Below, in pieces: positions 12,758 to 22,019 of a DNA stretch of 64,000 bases (the first letter of the stretch is position 1; the number at the start of each line of letters is the position of its first letter). The stretch covers positions 858,501 through 922,500 of the forward strand of contig NZ_CP077089.1 of the NCBI RefSeq assembly GCF_014268445.2, written 5' to 3'. This DNA is from Pseudomonas tensinigenes (GTDB lineage: Bacteria > Pseudomonadota > Gammaproteobacteria > Pseudomonadales > Pseudomonadaceae). Both the position numbers and the translations under genes were made by a program. The notes beneath the pieces were generated by a model, which saw nothing but the letters and a program-made list of their open reading frames with translations, was not told the DNA's origin and made no database searches.

Positions 12758-15244
12758 ATGCCTGACCTGCTAGACCGCTACCCGCTTACGGCGGGCACTT
12801 ATCACGAACTGCTCGACGGCAGTGGCGCGGTGCGCCCGCACTGGCGGCGGCTGTTCGATCAGTTGCAACGCAGCACCCCGGCGCAACTGATGCAGCGGCA
12901 GGCATTGCTGGCGCGGCAGATTCAGGAAAACGGTGTCACGTATAACGTCTATGCCGATCCCAAAGGCGCGGATCGGCCGTGGGAGCTGGATCTGCTGCCG
13001 CATGTGATTGCTGCGGATGAATGGCAGCAACTGTCGGCAGGTATCGCCCAGCGTGCGCGACTGCTCAATGCTGTGCTGGCTGATTTGTATGGGCCGCAAC
13101 GGCTGATCAGCGAAGGCCTGTTGCCGGCAGAGCTGGTTTTCGGTCACAACAATTTTCTCTGGCCGTGTCAGCATGTCGCGCCGCCGGAAGCGTCGTTTCT
13201 GCACCTGTATGCCGTCGATCTGGCGCGCACACCGGACGGGCGCTGGTGGGTCACTGCCGATCGCACCCAAGCCCCGTCGGGCGCCGGTTATGCCTTGGAA
13301 AACCGCACAATCGTGTCGCGCGCGTTTCCCGAGTTGTACCGGGATCTGAAGGTGCAGCATCTGGCCGGCTTCTTCCGTACGTTGCAGGAGACCCTCGCGC
13401 GACAGGCGCCGTGTGACGATGACGCGCCGCTGGTGGTGCTGCTCACACCGGGGCGCTTCAATGAAAGTTATTTTGAACATCTGTATCTGGCTCGCCAGCT
13501 CGGTTATCCGCTGGTCGAGGGCGGTGATCTGACGGTGCGCGATGCCACGGTCTACCTGAAAACCCTCAGTGGTCTGCGTCGGGTGCACGCGGTCATGCGC
13601 AGGCTCGATGATGATTTTTGCGACCCGCTGGAACTGCGTACTGACTCGGCACTCGGCGTTCCCGGGTTGCTTGAGGCGGTACGCCAAGGGCGAGTCCTGG
13701 TCGCCAATGCGCTGGGTAGCGGCGTGCTGGAGTCCCCGGGATTGCTGGGCTTTCTGCCGAAGATCAACCAATACCTGTTTGGCGAAGAACTGATTTTGCC
13801 GTCGATCGCGACGTGGTGGTGCGGTGAGGCGCCGGTGTTGGCTCAAGCCCTGGAAAAACTGCCCGAACTGCTGATCAAACCGGCATTTCCTTCGCAGAGC
13901 TTCGCGCCGGTATTTGGCCGTGATCTGAGTGAAAAACAGCGTCAGGCGCTTGCCGAACGCATGCAGGCGCGTCCTTATGCCTATGTGGCGCAAGAATTGG
14001 CTCAGCTGTCCCAGGCGCCGATCTGGCAGGCGGAAAACGCTCAACTGCAACCACGGGCGATCGGTATGCGCATGTACGCCGTGGCCGGTGCTGACGATTA
14101 TCGCGTGCTTCCGGGTGGTCTGACCCGGGTGGCGGCCGAGGCCGATGCCGAAGTGGTGTCGATGCAGCGTGGTGGAGCGAGCAAAGACACTTGGGTACTG
14201 GGTGATCGCCCTCCCAGCGGTGAGCAATGGAAGAGTCAGCGCAACGTTGGGGTCCATGATCTGGTGCGGCGCGATCCGTACCTGCCGTCACGGGTGGTGG
14301 AAAACCTGTTCTGGTTCGGCCGTTACTGCGAGCGCTGTGATGACAGTGCGCGGTTGCTGCGCATCATGCTCGCGCGTTATGTCGACGGCGACGACCCGCA
14401 AGCGTTGCAGGCCGCTGTCGATCTCGGCGAGCGACTGACGCTGCTGCCGGACGAGGGTGAACTGCCGGAGCGTCTGCTGGCGGCACTGCTGGGTGAGGAT
14501 TGGTCGTTCAGTCTGCGTTCCAACCTGCAGCGTTTGCAGTGGGCGGCCTCACAAGTGCGTGGCAAACTTTCTCGGGAAAACTGGCAGGCGCTGGTGGAGC
14601 TGCAACGCGAAGCGACGGAGCTGGACACCGATGAGCCGGATTTCGGCGAGTTGCTGGATTTTCTCAACCGGCTGGTGATGTCGCTGGCGGCGCTGTCCGG
14701 GTTTGCCCTGGACGACATGACCCGCGACGAAGGCTGGCGCTTTCTGATGATCGGCCGGCGTATCGAGCGTCTGCAATTTCTCAGCAGCAGTCTGGCGGCG
14801 TTTCTGCGTGGCGCTGGGGCGTTCGATCAGGCGGGCCTGGAGTGGTTGCTGGAACTGGGCAACAGCAGCATCACCTATCGCTCACGTTATCTGGCGGTGG
14901 CGCAATTGATTCCGGTGCTCGACCTGTTGCTGCTCGATGAGCAGAACCCGCACGCGGTGTTGTTCCAGTTGAAACTGGTGACCCGCACCTTGAAACGTTT
15001 GAACGACGATTTCGCTGCGCCAAGGGAGGCCGGACTGCCGCAATTGGTCGAGCGTCTGGCGCGCTTCGATCTGGGATGTCTGGAGAATCCATTATTCGGT
15101 GAGTCCAGTGTACGAGCCGCTCTGAATGGTCTGGCGGATCTGCTGCAAGAGATTGCCGAGGCCAGCGGGCAGGTGTCGGGTCGTCTGGCCCTGCGCCATT
15201 TCGCCCATGTCGATGATGTCAGCCAGCGCACGGTGTCCGTCTGA
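12758..15244 (+). CDS. Circularly permuted type 2 ATP-grasp protein fused to alpha-E domain
   Basis: An 828-residue fusion. The first approximately 480 residues are a circularly permuted ATP-grasp ligase (formerly DUF404/DUF407), with FGHNNFLWPC, GYALENRTIVSRAFPEL and a glycine-bearing VLLTPGRFNESYFEH segment. From about residue 500 (HDLVRRDPYLPSRVVENLFW) an all-helical alpha-E (DUF403) domain follows. In many bacteria these are two separate proteins. I chose the ATG giving MPDLLDRYPLTAG; a TTG seven codons upstream is possible but unlikely. The stop TGA overlaps the next start by one base, which argues for translational coupling with the second transglutaminase. An ATP-dependent amide ligase role is inferred from the family. 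Confidence 0.9.
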   Translation: MPDLLDRYPLTAGTYHELLDGSGAVRPHWRRLFDQLQRSTPAQLMQRQALLARQIQENGVTYNVYADPKGADRPWELDLLPHVIAADEWQQLSAGIAQRARLLNAVLADLYGPQRLISEGLLPAELVFGHNNFLWPCQHVAPPEASFLHLYAVDLARTPDGRWWVTADRTQAPSGAGYALENRTIVSRAFPELYRDLKVQHLAGFFRTLQETLARQAPCDDDAPLVVLLTPGRFNESYFEHLYLARQLGYPLVEGGDLTVRDATVYLKTLSGLRRVHAVMRRLDDDFCDPLELRTDSALGVPGLLEAVRQGRVLVANALGSGVLESPGLLGFLPKINQYLFGEELILPSIATWWCGEAPVLAQALEKLPELLIKPAFPSQSFAPVFGRDLSEKQRQALAERMQARPYAYVAQELAQLSQAPIWQAENAQLQPRAIGMRMYAVAGADDYRVLPGGLTRVAAEADAEVVSMQRGGASKDTWVLGDRPPSGEQWKSQRNVGVHDLVRRDPYLPSRVVENLFWFGRYCERCDDSARLLRIMLARYVDGDDPQALQAAVDLGERLTLLPDEGELPERLLAALLGEDWSFSLRSNLQRLQWAASQVRGKLSRENWQALVELQREATELDTDEPDFGELLDFLNRLVMSLAALSGFALDDMTRDEGWRFLMIGRRIERLQFLSSSLAAFLRGAGAFDQAGLEWLLELGNSSITYRSRYLAVAQLIPVLDLLLLDEQNPHAVLFQLKLVTRTLKRLNDDFAAPREAGLPQLVERLARFDLGCLENPLFGESSVRAALNGLADLLQEIAEASGQVSGRLALRHFAHVDDVSQRTVSV

Positions 15245-16134
15245 TGAATGCTCGCTACCAGATCCTCCACGACACCTGTTACCACTACGACAGCCCGGTG
15301 TCGCTGGCGCAGCAACTGGCGCACTTGTGGCCGCGTGAATGCGCCTGGCAGCGCTGCACTGAACAGCAGCTGCTGATCAGCCCGGACCCGACAGCACGCC
15401 GCGATGAGCTCGACGTGTTTGGCAATCCGCTGACCCGGCTGGCCTTCGAGCGTCCTCACGATGAATTGCAGGTCAATGCCCGGCTCACCGTTGAGGTGCT
15501 GGCGCGGCCGGCTCTGGATTTCAATCAGTCGCCGGCCTGGGAATTGACCCGCGATGCACTCACCTACAGCAGCCAGCCGTTGTCCGCTGAGTTGCTCGAA
15601 GCCTGTCGCTACCGGTTCCAGTCACCGTACGTGCATTTGAAAAGCCGCTTCGTCGAGTTCTCTCAGAGTTGTTTTGCGCCGGGCAGGCCGTTGCTGTTGG
15701 GCGTGCGGGACTTGATGCAGAAGATCTTCAGCGAATTCACTTTTGATGCCGAGGCGACCCAAGTGGCGACCCCGCTGGTGGAAGTGCTGGAGCGGCGGCG
15801 CGGGGTCTGTCAGGACTTCGCGCACTTGATGCTGGCGTGCGTGCGCTCGCGAGGGCTGGCAGCGCGCTACATCAGTGGTTATTTGCTGACGCAGCCACCA
15901 CCGGGGCAGCCGCGCTTGATCGGCGCCGATGCTTCGCATGCCTGGGTGTCGGTGTTTTGTCCGGTACTGGGCTGGGTGGATTTTGATCCGACCAATAATG
16001 TGCAGCCAGCGCTCGAGCACATCACGTTGGCGTGGGGGCGGGATTTCTCTGATGTGTCGCCGTTGCGCGGGGTGATTCTGGGCGGCGGCAATCATGATCC
16101 GGAAGTGCGCGTCACCGTAATGCCTCTGGATTAA
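15244..16134 (+). CDS. Transglutaminase-like cysteine peptidase-type protein
   Basis: A 296-residue protein, third gene of the operon. It has an N-terminal beta domain (YQILHDTCYHYDSPVSLAQQLAHL) followed by the transglutaminase core: Cys in RRGVCQDFAHLML, His in DASHAWVSVF, Asp in WVDFDPTNN. It is a smaller paralogue of the first gene in the operon. The likely activity is amide/peptide bond cleavage or transfer on a substrate made or modified by the ATP-grasp partner. The actual substrate is unknown. It ends with MPLD just before a REP doublet. Confidence 0.92.
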   Translation: MNARYQILHDTCYHYDSPVSLAQQLAHLWPRECAWQRCTEQQLLISPDPTARRDELDVFGNPLTRLAFERPHDELQVNARLTVEVLARPALDFNQSPAWELTRDALTYSSQPLSAELLEACRYRFQSPYVHLKSRFVEFSQSCFAPGRPLLLGVRDLMQKIFSEFTFDAEATQVATPLVEVLERRRGVCQDFAHLMLACVRSRGLAARYISGYLLTQPPPGQPRLIGADASHAWVSVFCPVLGWVDFDPTNNVQPALEHITLAWGRDFSDVSPLRGVILGGGNHDPEVRVTVMPLD

Positions 16135-16148
16135 CGATGATCAAAAAA

Positions 16149-16239
16149 TGTGGGAGCGAGCCTGCTCGCGAAAGCGTCAGGTCAGTCAGTTCATATGTGG
16201 CTAAATGCACCGCCTTCGCGAGCAGGCTCGCTCCCACAT
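16149..16239. repeat. REP doublet (head-to-head, about 90 bp)
   Basis: Two inverted REP units with the core GAGCGAGCCTGCTCGC, separated by about 40 bp, at the end of the transglutaminase operon. As RNA they would fold into a long cruciform. Confidence 0.9.
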
Positions 16240-16349
16240 GGGAATTTGGGTGTGCTTGGGAAGGGGGAGGGCTGTGAGGGCCAGCAGTGAAACCGCCAGC
16301 CCCGTCACAAATCCGCAGGGTCTGATTCGATCATCAAACCCGGTGGGGT

Positions 16350-16538
16350 TCAGGCGTCGGGCGCCTGATCTTTCGGTGTTTCGGTTGCATCAACATCATC
16401 TTCCGTTGCCACTTCACCCTCAGGGTTCAGTGCTGCTTCTTCAGCGGTTTGTTTCTTGCGCTGAAGCTTTTCCTCTTTCTTCTGTTCCTTTGCCAGGTCT
16501 CGTTGACGTTTGGCGAAGGAGTAATTGGGTTTGGCCAT
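16350..16538 (-). CDS. Small highly charged conserved hypothetical protein
   Basis: A 62-residue protein with start ATG preceded by AGAGGAT. The N-terminal half (MAKPNYSFAKRQRDLAKEQ, then Lys-rich) is strongly basic and helical, whereas the C-terminal half is acidic (TEDDVDATETPKDQAPDA), giving a charge-segregated protein. Proteins with this beginning are common in pseudomonads and are annotated as hypothetical. The basic half suggests nucleic-acid or ribosome contact, but this is only inference. It is followed on the same strand by nothing obvious; the LOG gene lies upstream of it, 68 bp away. Confidence 0.75.
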   Translation of the reverse strand: MAKPNYSFAKRQRDLAKEQKKEEKLQRKKQTAEEAALNPEGEVATEDDVDATETPKDQAPDA

Positions 16539-16606
16539 GGGCGATCCTCTTGGGTCGAAGGTGAGGTTGAGCGGCGCATATTCTGCCCTGTATCGGTGTC
16601 CGGGGG

Positions 16607-17194
16607 TTAACCGGGTTTTTGCTCGACCCATTTTGGCGTGACGGTCGGCTTCCAGCTATCCAGAGCATCGAGCAGTGCTTGCGGCGATTCGCTCACTTGC
16701 AGCATGTCACGGTGTGGCGCGCGAACGAAGCCTTCGCCGACGATATGGTCGAGAAATGCAGTGAGCTTGCTGTAGAAACCGTTCACTTCCAGCAGGCCCA
16801 GCGGCTTGCCGTGGTAGCCGAGCTGGCCCCAGGTCCAGACTTCGAACAGCTCTTCCAGCGTACCCAGACCACCGGGCAGAGCAATGAACGCGTCGCTTAG
16901 CTCAGCCATCCGCGCCTTGCGCGCATGCATGCCGTCGACCACTTCCAGACGGGTCAGGCTTTTGTGGCCGATTTCCTTGTCCATCAGGCTTTGCGGGATG
17001 ATCCCGATCACTTCGCCGCCGGCCGCCAGTGCCGCATCGGCAACGATGCCCATCAAACCCACGGCGCCGCCGCCATAGACCAGAGTCAGCTTACGTTCGG
17101 CCAACGCCTGGCCAAGAGCGACTGCGGCTGCGGTGTAAGCCGGAACAGTGCCGGCGTTGGCACCGCAAAATACACAAACGGATTTCAGAGACAT
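16607..17194 (-). CDS. LOG-family protein (cytokinin riboside 5'-monophosphate phosphoribohydrolase type)
   Basis: A 195-residue Rossmann-like protein. [10 protein letters not shown] at the N-terminus, the [10 protein letters not shown] loop and the signature PGGLGTLEE are diagnostic of the LOG/TIGR00730 family, which removes ribose phosphate from nucleoside monophosphates. The start is the ATG behind AGGAGGAA; longer in-frame extensions lack family similarity. It sits beside azu, as I recall for P. aeruginosa. The bacterial physiological substrate is unclear. Confidence 0.9.
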   Translation of the reverse strand: MSLKSVCVFCGANAGTVPAYTAAAVALGQALAERKLTLVYGGGAVGLMGIVADAALAAGGEVIGIIPQSLMDKEIGHKSLTRLEVVDGMHARKARMAELSDAFIALPGGLGTLEELFEVWTWGQLGYHGKPLGLLEVNGFYSKLTAFLDHIVGEGFVRAPHRDMLQVSESPQALLDALDSWKPTVTPKWVEQKPG

Positions 17195-17252
17195 GCCTTC
17201 CTCCTGGGTCAATCCGACACAGGGTAATGGCTGGCACGCCTTGATCCAAGGG

Positions 17253-17342
17253 CTAAACTTCGCGTTCCGGCGATTCAAAGGTGCCGCTGGCACCACAGGC
17301 GTAGGCGGCGAGCAAACTGCACAACAGACCGTTAAAGAACAT
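17253..17342 (-). CDS. Possible 29-residue hydrophobic peptide
   Basis: An ATG with GGAGTG seven bases upstream opens a 29-codon frame, [20 protein letters not shown] and nine more residues, ending in TAG. The N-terminal half is hydrophobic and contains two Cys. It lies 58 bp before the LOG gene on the same strand and could be a leader or small membrane peptide. The support is the ribosome-binding site and composition only. Confidence 0.25.
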   Translation of the reverse strand: MFFNGLLCSLLAAYACGASGTFESPEREV

Positions 17343-17448
17343 GACAGACACTCCGTCTCAGTAGATGCGCCGATCATAGGGCCGACCGGGGAATCTGGCC
17401 GTTAGATTGTCTCGATGAGTGTCATAGCCTGAAAGTTGTATACAATTT

Positions 17449-17462
17449 TTGACTCAAGTCAT
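17449..17462 (+). promoter_or_regulatory. Weak FNR/ANR-like site upstream of azurin
   Basis: TTGACTCAAGTCAT partly matches TTGAT-N4-ATCAA; the second half is degenerate. Azurin genes are known to be ANR-activated in Pseudomonas, which is why this is listed. It lies 73 bp before the azu start. The 17195-17534 gap otherwise holds only the small candidate peptide. Confidence 0.3.
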
Positions 17463-17534
17463 AGGAACTTGCGAAGATTTCAGGCAGTCTTTCCACCATT
17501 CGTGTTTTTGTTAACCCTGCCTTGGAGATTCACC

Positions 17535-17981
17535 ATGTTTTCCAAAGTTGTTGCGGTATCCCTGCTGGCGCTGGCCAGCAGCCAATTGATGGCTGCCGAG
17601 TGCAAAACCACCGTTGACTCCACCGATCAGATGTCCTTCAACACCAAGGAAATCGTGATCGACAAGAGCTGCAAGACCTTCACCGTCGAGCTGACCCACT
17701 CCGGCAACCTGCCGAAGAACGTCATGGGCCATAACCTGGTGATCAGCAAAGAAGCTGACATGCAGCCAATCGCCACCGCTGGCCTGGCCGCCGGTATCGA
17801 CAAGAACTACCTGCCGGAAGGTGATGCGCGCGTTATCGCTCACACCAAGATCATCGGCGCCAAGGAAACCGACTCGGTGACTTTCGATGTGTCGAAGCTG
17901 GATGCCGCTGAAAAATACGGCTTCTTCTGCTCGTTCCCGGGCCACATCTCGATGATGAAAGGCACAATCGTCCTGAAGTAA
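17535..17981 (+). CDS. azu: Azurin, periplasmic blue copper protein
   Basis: A 148-residue precursor. The first 20 residues ([20 protein letters not shown]) are a Sec signal peptide cut before AECKTTVD. The mature protein has the type 1 copper ligands of azurin: Gly-His in VMGHNL, Cys in FFCSFPGH, the second His in the same motif, and Met in ISMMKG. The disulfide Cys pair (C3 and C26 of the mature form) is also present. It carries electrons among periplasmic redox partners, classically in denitrification and stress. It is monocistronic with its own terminator. Confidence 0.97.
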   Translation: MFSKVVAVSLLALASSQLMAAECKTTVDSTDQMSFNTKEIVIDKSCKTFTVELTHSGNLPKNVMGHNLVISKEADMQPIATAGLAAGIDKNYLPEGDARVIAHTKIIGAKETDSVTFDVSKLDAAEKYGFFCSFPGHISMMKGTIVLK

Positions 17982-18005
17982 CACTGGGTTCAGGTGTCGC
18001 AAGAA

Positions 18006-18039
18006 ACGCCGCTGCGCGATGGTCGCCAGCGGCGTTTTT
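18006..18039 (+). terminator. Intrinsic terminator of azu
   Basis: The stem ACGCCGCTG/CAGCGGCGT has a 12-base loop and is followed by a T-run. Confidence 0.88.
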
Positions 18040-18175
18040 GCGTCTGGCATGGATTTTATTTGAGCTACCTTTCATCCGAAAAGCGCTGTCACCTGTAATT
18101 TCTGACAGTAGACCGCTCCTCGAAGTCGGGATTACATGGGTCTTCATTCCAGACGATTGCAAAGAGGATTCACCC

Positions 18176-19639
18176 ATGGACGACAAGCGCAAGAACTCAA
18201 CCTTGGCCGACCTGAAAATCACTAAAGTGTTTTCAGGTGGGGAGGAGATTGCCAGCGGCGGGAGGACTTTCTCCTCAAGGGCCAACTTCACCGTTACCGG
18301 GCCTGCGGACTCTCGTCTTGAGCTCCTTATCGATGATGGGTCGAAATACTATGGCCAGACAAACGTGGCAGGCGACGGATTTTTCCTGATAGATAATCTG
18401 CCTGAAGGAAAACATGAATATGTGCTGTCCCATGGGGAGGACGAAACCGATCCATTTGTAATGATCTCGGTAGTAACAGAGCCCTTTATTGAAATGCTGG
18501 AAGACTCCAGCGGCGAAGAGGTAGAAAACGGAGGCCAGACTGAAGACACGGATCTGAAGATCAAGGGTTTGGCGAAGACAGGCCAGATAAGGATCTTCAA
18601 CGGTGCTGCCACTGCGCCGATTGCGACGTTTACGGTGAAACCAGACCGCAGCTGGGATGGCAGTCTCACGCTTGTAACGGGGCAGGTCTATGCGCTGAAA
18701 GCCAAGGCGGATGATAGAACCGAATCCGACATCTATACCGTTACCATCGGGGAAGTGTCCGAAGGCGAGGTAAAGATTACTTCGCTGAAGGATTCGGAAG
18801 AGGGCGAGATCGAAGACGGTGGGACTACCGCAGACACCACACTGACGATCGCCGGCTCGGCGAAGGACGGCGAGGTCAAGTTGCTGGATGGAGATAACCC
18901 GACTCCGATTGAAACGTTTACGGCAGCGGATGGCACTTGGGATGGCGAAATCGAGCTCACGGCGGGTAAAACCTATGTGCTGAAAGCCGAGGACGTAGAC
19001 GGCGAAAAATCCGAGACCCGCACGGTGACTGTCAGCGATGAACCCGAAGGCGAGGTAAAGATTACTGGTCTGACTGGCATTTCTGGAGAAGTGCGCAACG
19101 AAACGGCTACGCCGGACACTAAATTAACGATTGCCGGGACCGCCAGCTCAAGTACGGTAGAGGTGTTTGCTAAAGATAATTTAGTGCCGATCAAGACCTT
19201 TGACGTGACCGATGGCGAATGGAACGGCGAGTTGGATTTTCCAACCGACACAAGATATTCGCTGACAGCCAAGGCTCCACAGGGCAACCCGACGGCCGCC
19301 ATAGACTTCTATGTCGGGTCACCGAAACAACCTGCTATCGGCCGGATTGCAGAAGTCGGCGAAGGCGGCAATGATCTGAAAGATGGCGACGAGACTGTGT
19401 TTACGACGCTTGCGTTCAGTGGCCAGGCGGCAGGACATTTCCGATTAATACTTCGCAATGGTGAAGAGGATTTGGCCCCGACTTCAGTGGCCTTCGATAA
19501 TGCCTGGCAAGAGACACTCCCGGACTTGAAGCCCGGAACATACGTATTCAACGCAAAAACACCGTCGGATAGCCAATCTGAATCAATCACTATCACGATC
19601 GTGGACCCTGAAGCCCCTGAACAACGCCTGAAGCAATGA
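18176..19639 (+). CDS. Protein of five Ig-like beta-sandwich repeats, no signal peptide
   Basis: A 487-residue acidic protein with ATG behind AGAGG. It consists of about five repeats of 85-95 residues starting near 11, 100, 190, 285 and 375. The common pattern is V-x-x-GG-x-T-x-DT-x-L-x-I-x-G-x-A, then PI-x-TF, DG-x-W-x-G-x-L-x-L, then Y-x-L-x-AK. This resembles bacterial Ig-like domains of adhesins. There is no signal peptide, membrane anchor or sorting motif, so export would need another route, or the protein is a cytoplasmic or effector-type scaffold. Base composition is lower in GC than in its neighbours. It interrupts the azu-nadE region and looks acquired. Confidence 0.8.
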   Translation: MDDKRKNSTLADLKITKVFSGGEEIASGGRTFSSRANFTVTGPADSRLELLIDDGSKYYGQTNVAGDGFFLIDNLPEGKHEYVLSHGEDETDPFVMISVVTEPFIEMLEDSSGEEVENGGQTEDTDLKIKGLAKTGQIRIFNGAATAPIATFTVKPDRSWDGSLTLVTGQVYALKAKADDRTESDIYTVTIGEVSEGEVKITSLKDSEEGEIEDGGTTADTTLTIAGSAKDGEVKLLDGDNPTPIETFTAADGTWDGEIELTAGKTYVLKAEDVDGEKSETRTVTVSDEPEGEVKITGLTGISGEVRNETATPDTKLTIAGTASSSTVEVFAKDNLVPIKTFDVTDGEWNGELDFPTDTRYSLTAKAPQGNPTAAIDFYVGSPKQPAIGRIAEVGEGGNDLKDGDETVFTTLAFSGQAAGHFRLILRNGEEDLAPTSVAFDNAWQETLPDLKPGTYVFNAKTPSDSQSESITITIVDPEAPEQRLKQ

Positions 19640-19662
19640 CTGCAAGTCTCCACGTACCGGCG

Positions 19663-19690
19663 CTGTAGCTGTCCGCAGGCTGCGATCTTT
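19663..19690. repeat. Short repeat with GGCTGCGATC core
   Basis: TGTAGCTGTCCGCAGGCTGC followed by GATCTTT matches the element at 42780-42806 (GTAGGAGCTGCCGAAGGCTG then CGATCTT). Both look like single copies of a second REP-like family. Confidence 0.55.
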
Positions 19691-19721
19691 CGATTTCCAT
19701 ACTCGAAACCGGGATCGCCGC

Positions 19722-19746
19722 CTGCGAGAGTTTTTGCCTCTCGCAG
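19722..19746 (-). terminator. Hairpin downstream of nadE
   Basis: A 9-bp perfect stem CTGCGAGAG/CTCTCGCAG with a 7-base loop immediately past the nadE stop. There is no strong T-run on the minus strand, so termination is likely but not certain. Confidence 0.5.
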
Positions 19747-19750
19747 CAGC

Positions 19751-20578
19751 TCAAGGCGCGAACGGCATTACCCGCTTGTGATGAGTCTTGTTGTACGTAT
19801 CGACAATGATCTTGAACGCGTCTTCCCGCACGGGCTCGCCATGCAGGAATGCGTCGATTTCGGCATAGGTCACGCCATGCGAAGCCTCGTCCGGTTTGCC
19901 CGGCGACAGATCTTCCAGGTCTGCCGTCGGCACTTTCTCGACCAGCGACTCCGGCGCGCCAAAGCTGCGCGCAATCGCCCGAACCTGATTTTTTACCAGA
20001 CCGCTGAGCGGTGCCAGATCACAAGCGCCGTCACCGAACTTGGTGAAGAAACCCATTACCGCTTCCGCCGCGTGATCGGTGCCGATCACCAGACCGTGCG
20101 CCGCGCCGGCGATGGTGTATTGGGCGACCATGCGCATCCGCGCCTTGGTATTGCCGAGCACAAAGTCCACCGACACCGCGTGCTTGCCTTCAAACGCCGC
20201 GACTTCACTGGCCAGCGATTTCACCGCCGGGCCGATGTTGACGGTGTGGCGCTCGTCTGGAGCGATGAAATCCACCGAAGCCTGAGCGTCGTGTTCATCG
20301 AACTGGGTTTCGTACGGCAGGCGCACGGCGATGAATTTGTAGCTGTTGTCGCCGGTCTGGTCGCGCAGCTCACGCATCGCGCGCTGGGCCAGCAGGCCGG
20401 CGGTCAGCGAATCGACACCGCCGCTGATGCCCAGCACCAGCGTCTTGAGCCCGGAATTGACCAGACAATCCTGAATAAAGGCAATGCGCCGGGCGACTTC
20501 GGCCTGCAGGGCCTGGTAGTCGGCGAACGGCGGTTGCACCTTGAGCTGTTCAGCAATCTCACGCTGTACGGCTTGCAT
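19751..20578 (-). CDS. nadE: NAD synthetase, ammonia-dependent
   Basis: A 275-residue enzyme that amidates deamido-NAD with ammonia and ATP, the last step of NAD synthesis. The PP-loop ATP pyrophosphatase signature SGGVDS is at about residue 46, followed by [10 protein letters not shown]. There is no N-terminal nitrilase/glutaminase domain, so this is the short NH3-dependent form. The start follows AGGAGTG. The upstream pncB stop lies only four bases before the start, so the two NAD salvage genes form an operon and act in sequence (nicotinate to NaMN, later NaAD to NAD). Confidence 0.96.
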   Translation of the reverse strand: MQAVQREIAEQLKVQPPFADYQALQAEVARRIAFIQDCLVNSGLKTLVLGISGGVDSLTAGLLAQRAMRELRDQTGDNSYKFIAVRLPYETQFDEHDAQASVDFIAPDERHTVNIGPAVKSLASEVAAFEGKHAVSVDFVLGNTKARMRMVAQYTIAGAAHGLVIGTDHAAEAVMGFFTKFGDGACDLAPLSGLVKNQVRAIARSFGAPESLVEKVPTADLEDLSPGKPDEASHGVTYAEIDAFLHGEPVREDAFKIIVDTYNKTHHKRVMPFAP

Positions 20579-20582
20579 GAAT

Positions 20583-21806
20583 TCACTCCTTGCTAGATAG
20601 ACTGGAATCGGCAGGAACCTGGAACACGTGTCGCAAATAGGCGACAAAATTCGGGTCTTTGCAGTGGGACTTGCCTGGCTCGTCGGAGATCTTCGCCACC
20701 GGTTGGCCGTTGCAGGCGGTCATTTTAAGCACGATGCTCATCGGTTCGACACCTGCAATGTCACAGGTGAGGTTGGTGCCGATGCCAAAGCTGACGTTGA
20801 TCCGACCGTGCAGCGCGCGGAAAATCTCCAGCGATTTGGGCAGGGTCAGGCTGTCGGAAAACACCAGGGTCTTGCTCATCGGGTCGATGCCGAGCCTGTG
20901 ATAGTGGGCGATGCATTTTTCGCCCCACACCACAGGATCGCCGGAGTCGTGGCGCAGTCCGTCGAAAAGCTTGGCGAAAAACAGGTCGAAGTCGCCGAGG
21001 AACGCATCGGTGGTGATGCAATCGGTGAGCGCGATCCCCAGCAGGCCACGGTATTCGCGAACCCAGCAATCCAGCGCGGCGATCTGGCTGTCGATCAATC
21101 GCGGGCCGAGTTGCTGGTGGGCCATGATCCACTCGTGGGCCATGGTGCCCAGCGGTTTCATGTCCAGTTCACGCGACAGATGCACGTTGCTGGTGCCGAC
21201 GAAGCGTCCGGGGAAGTCGTGCTTGAGCACATTCACCACTTCAGCCTGCACGCCGTACGAAAAGCGCCGACGGGTGCCGAAATCGGCGACCTGCAGTTGC
21301 GACAATTCGTCGGCCGAGGCATTGGCGGTCAGCCAGTCGAACTTGCGATAGAGCTGTTCGCGCGCCTGTTCCAGCACGGTTTCACGGTAGCGATAGCGGT
21401 TACGCACTTCGCTGACGATCGCCAGCAACGGCACTTCGTAGAGAATCACATGCAGCCACGGCCCGCGCAGACGGATGAACAGCTCGCCGTTCTCGATGCC
21501 GGTGTGCACATAGCGCAGGTTGAAGCGGAACAGCCCGAGGAAACGCAGGAAGTCCGGTTTCAGGAAGCTGATGCGCTCAAGAAAACTCAGTTGGTCGGCG
21601 CTCAGGCTCAGTTCGGCCAGCCGCTCGATCTGAAAACGGATCTCGGCCAGATACGGGCGCAGATCCTCGCTGTTACGGCAACGGAACTCCCATTCGACTT
21701 CGACGTTGGGGTAGTTGTGCAGCACCGCCTGCATCATCGTCAGTTTGTAGAAGTCGGTGTCGAGCAGGTTCTGCACGATGCGATCGGCAAACACGCTCTC
21801 GCTCAT
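20583..21806 (-). CDS. pncB: Nicotinate phosphoribosyltransferase
   Basis: A 407-residue enzyme that converts nicotinate and PRPP to nicotinate mononucleotide, the entry of the Preiss-Handler salvage route. Family sequence is visible throughout: [20 protein letters not shown] at the N-terminus, [23 protein letters not shown] (active-site loop region) and the DSGDP motif. The start ATG lies behind GGAGA. First gene of the pncB-nadE operon. The region upstream carries a REP doublet belonging to the neighbouring LysR gene's 3' side. Confidence 0.95.
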   Translation of the reverse strand: MSESVFADRIVQNLLDTDFYKLTMMQAVLHNYPNVEVEWEFRCRNSEDLRPYLAEIRFQIERLAELSLSADQLSFLERISFLKPDFLRFLGLFRFNLRYVHTGIENGELFIRLRGPWLHVILYEVPLLAIVSEVRNRYRYRETVLEQAREQLYRKFDWLTANASADELSQLQVADFGTRRRFSYGVQAEVVNVLKHDFPGRFVGTSNVHLSRELDMKPLGTMAHEWIMAHQQLGPRLIDSQIAALDCWVREYRGLLGIALTDCITTDAFLGDFDLFFAKLFDGLRHDSGDPVVWGEKCIAHYHRLGIDPMSKTLVFSDSLTLPKSLEIFRALHGRINVSFGIGTNLTCDIAGVEPMSIVLKMTACNGQPVAKISDEPGKSHCKDPNFVAYLRHVFQVPADSSLSSKE

Positions 21807-21916
21807 AACGGGGTCTCCAGGTGCGCCGCGCCTGTGCGCGGTCTCAATCAATGGCGCTAGTGGCGCATATCAGGGACGAAGATTGCCAGCAATTTTTTAG
21901 ATCACCGCAGAACCCT

Positions 21917-22006
21917 TGTGGGAGCGAGCCTGCTCGCGAAGGCGTCATTTCAGTCGAAATGGGTATTGAATGTGCCGGACTCTTCGCGAGCAGGCTCGCT
22001 CCCACA
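21917..22006. repeat. REP doublet (head-to-head)
   Basis: Two inverted REP units about 40 bp apart, between pncB and the 3' end of the LysR gene. Confidence 0.9.
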
Positions 22007-22019
22007 TAATTCAATCGGT

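Noticed and set aside
17436..17534. N-terminal extension of azurin from an upstream in-frame codon
   Set aside because: It would place 33 residues before a normal signal peptide; the ATG at 17535 gives the standard precursor.
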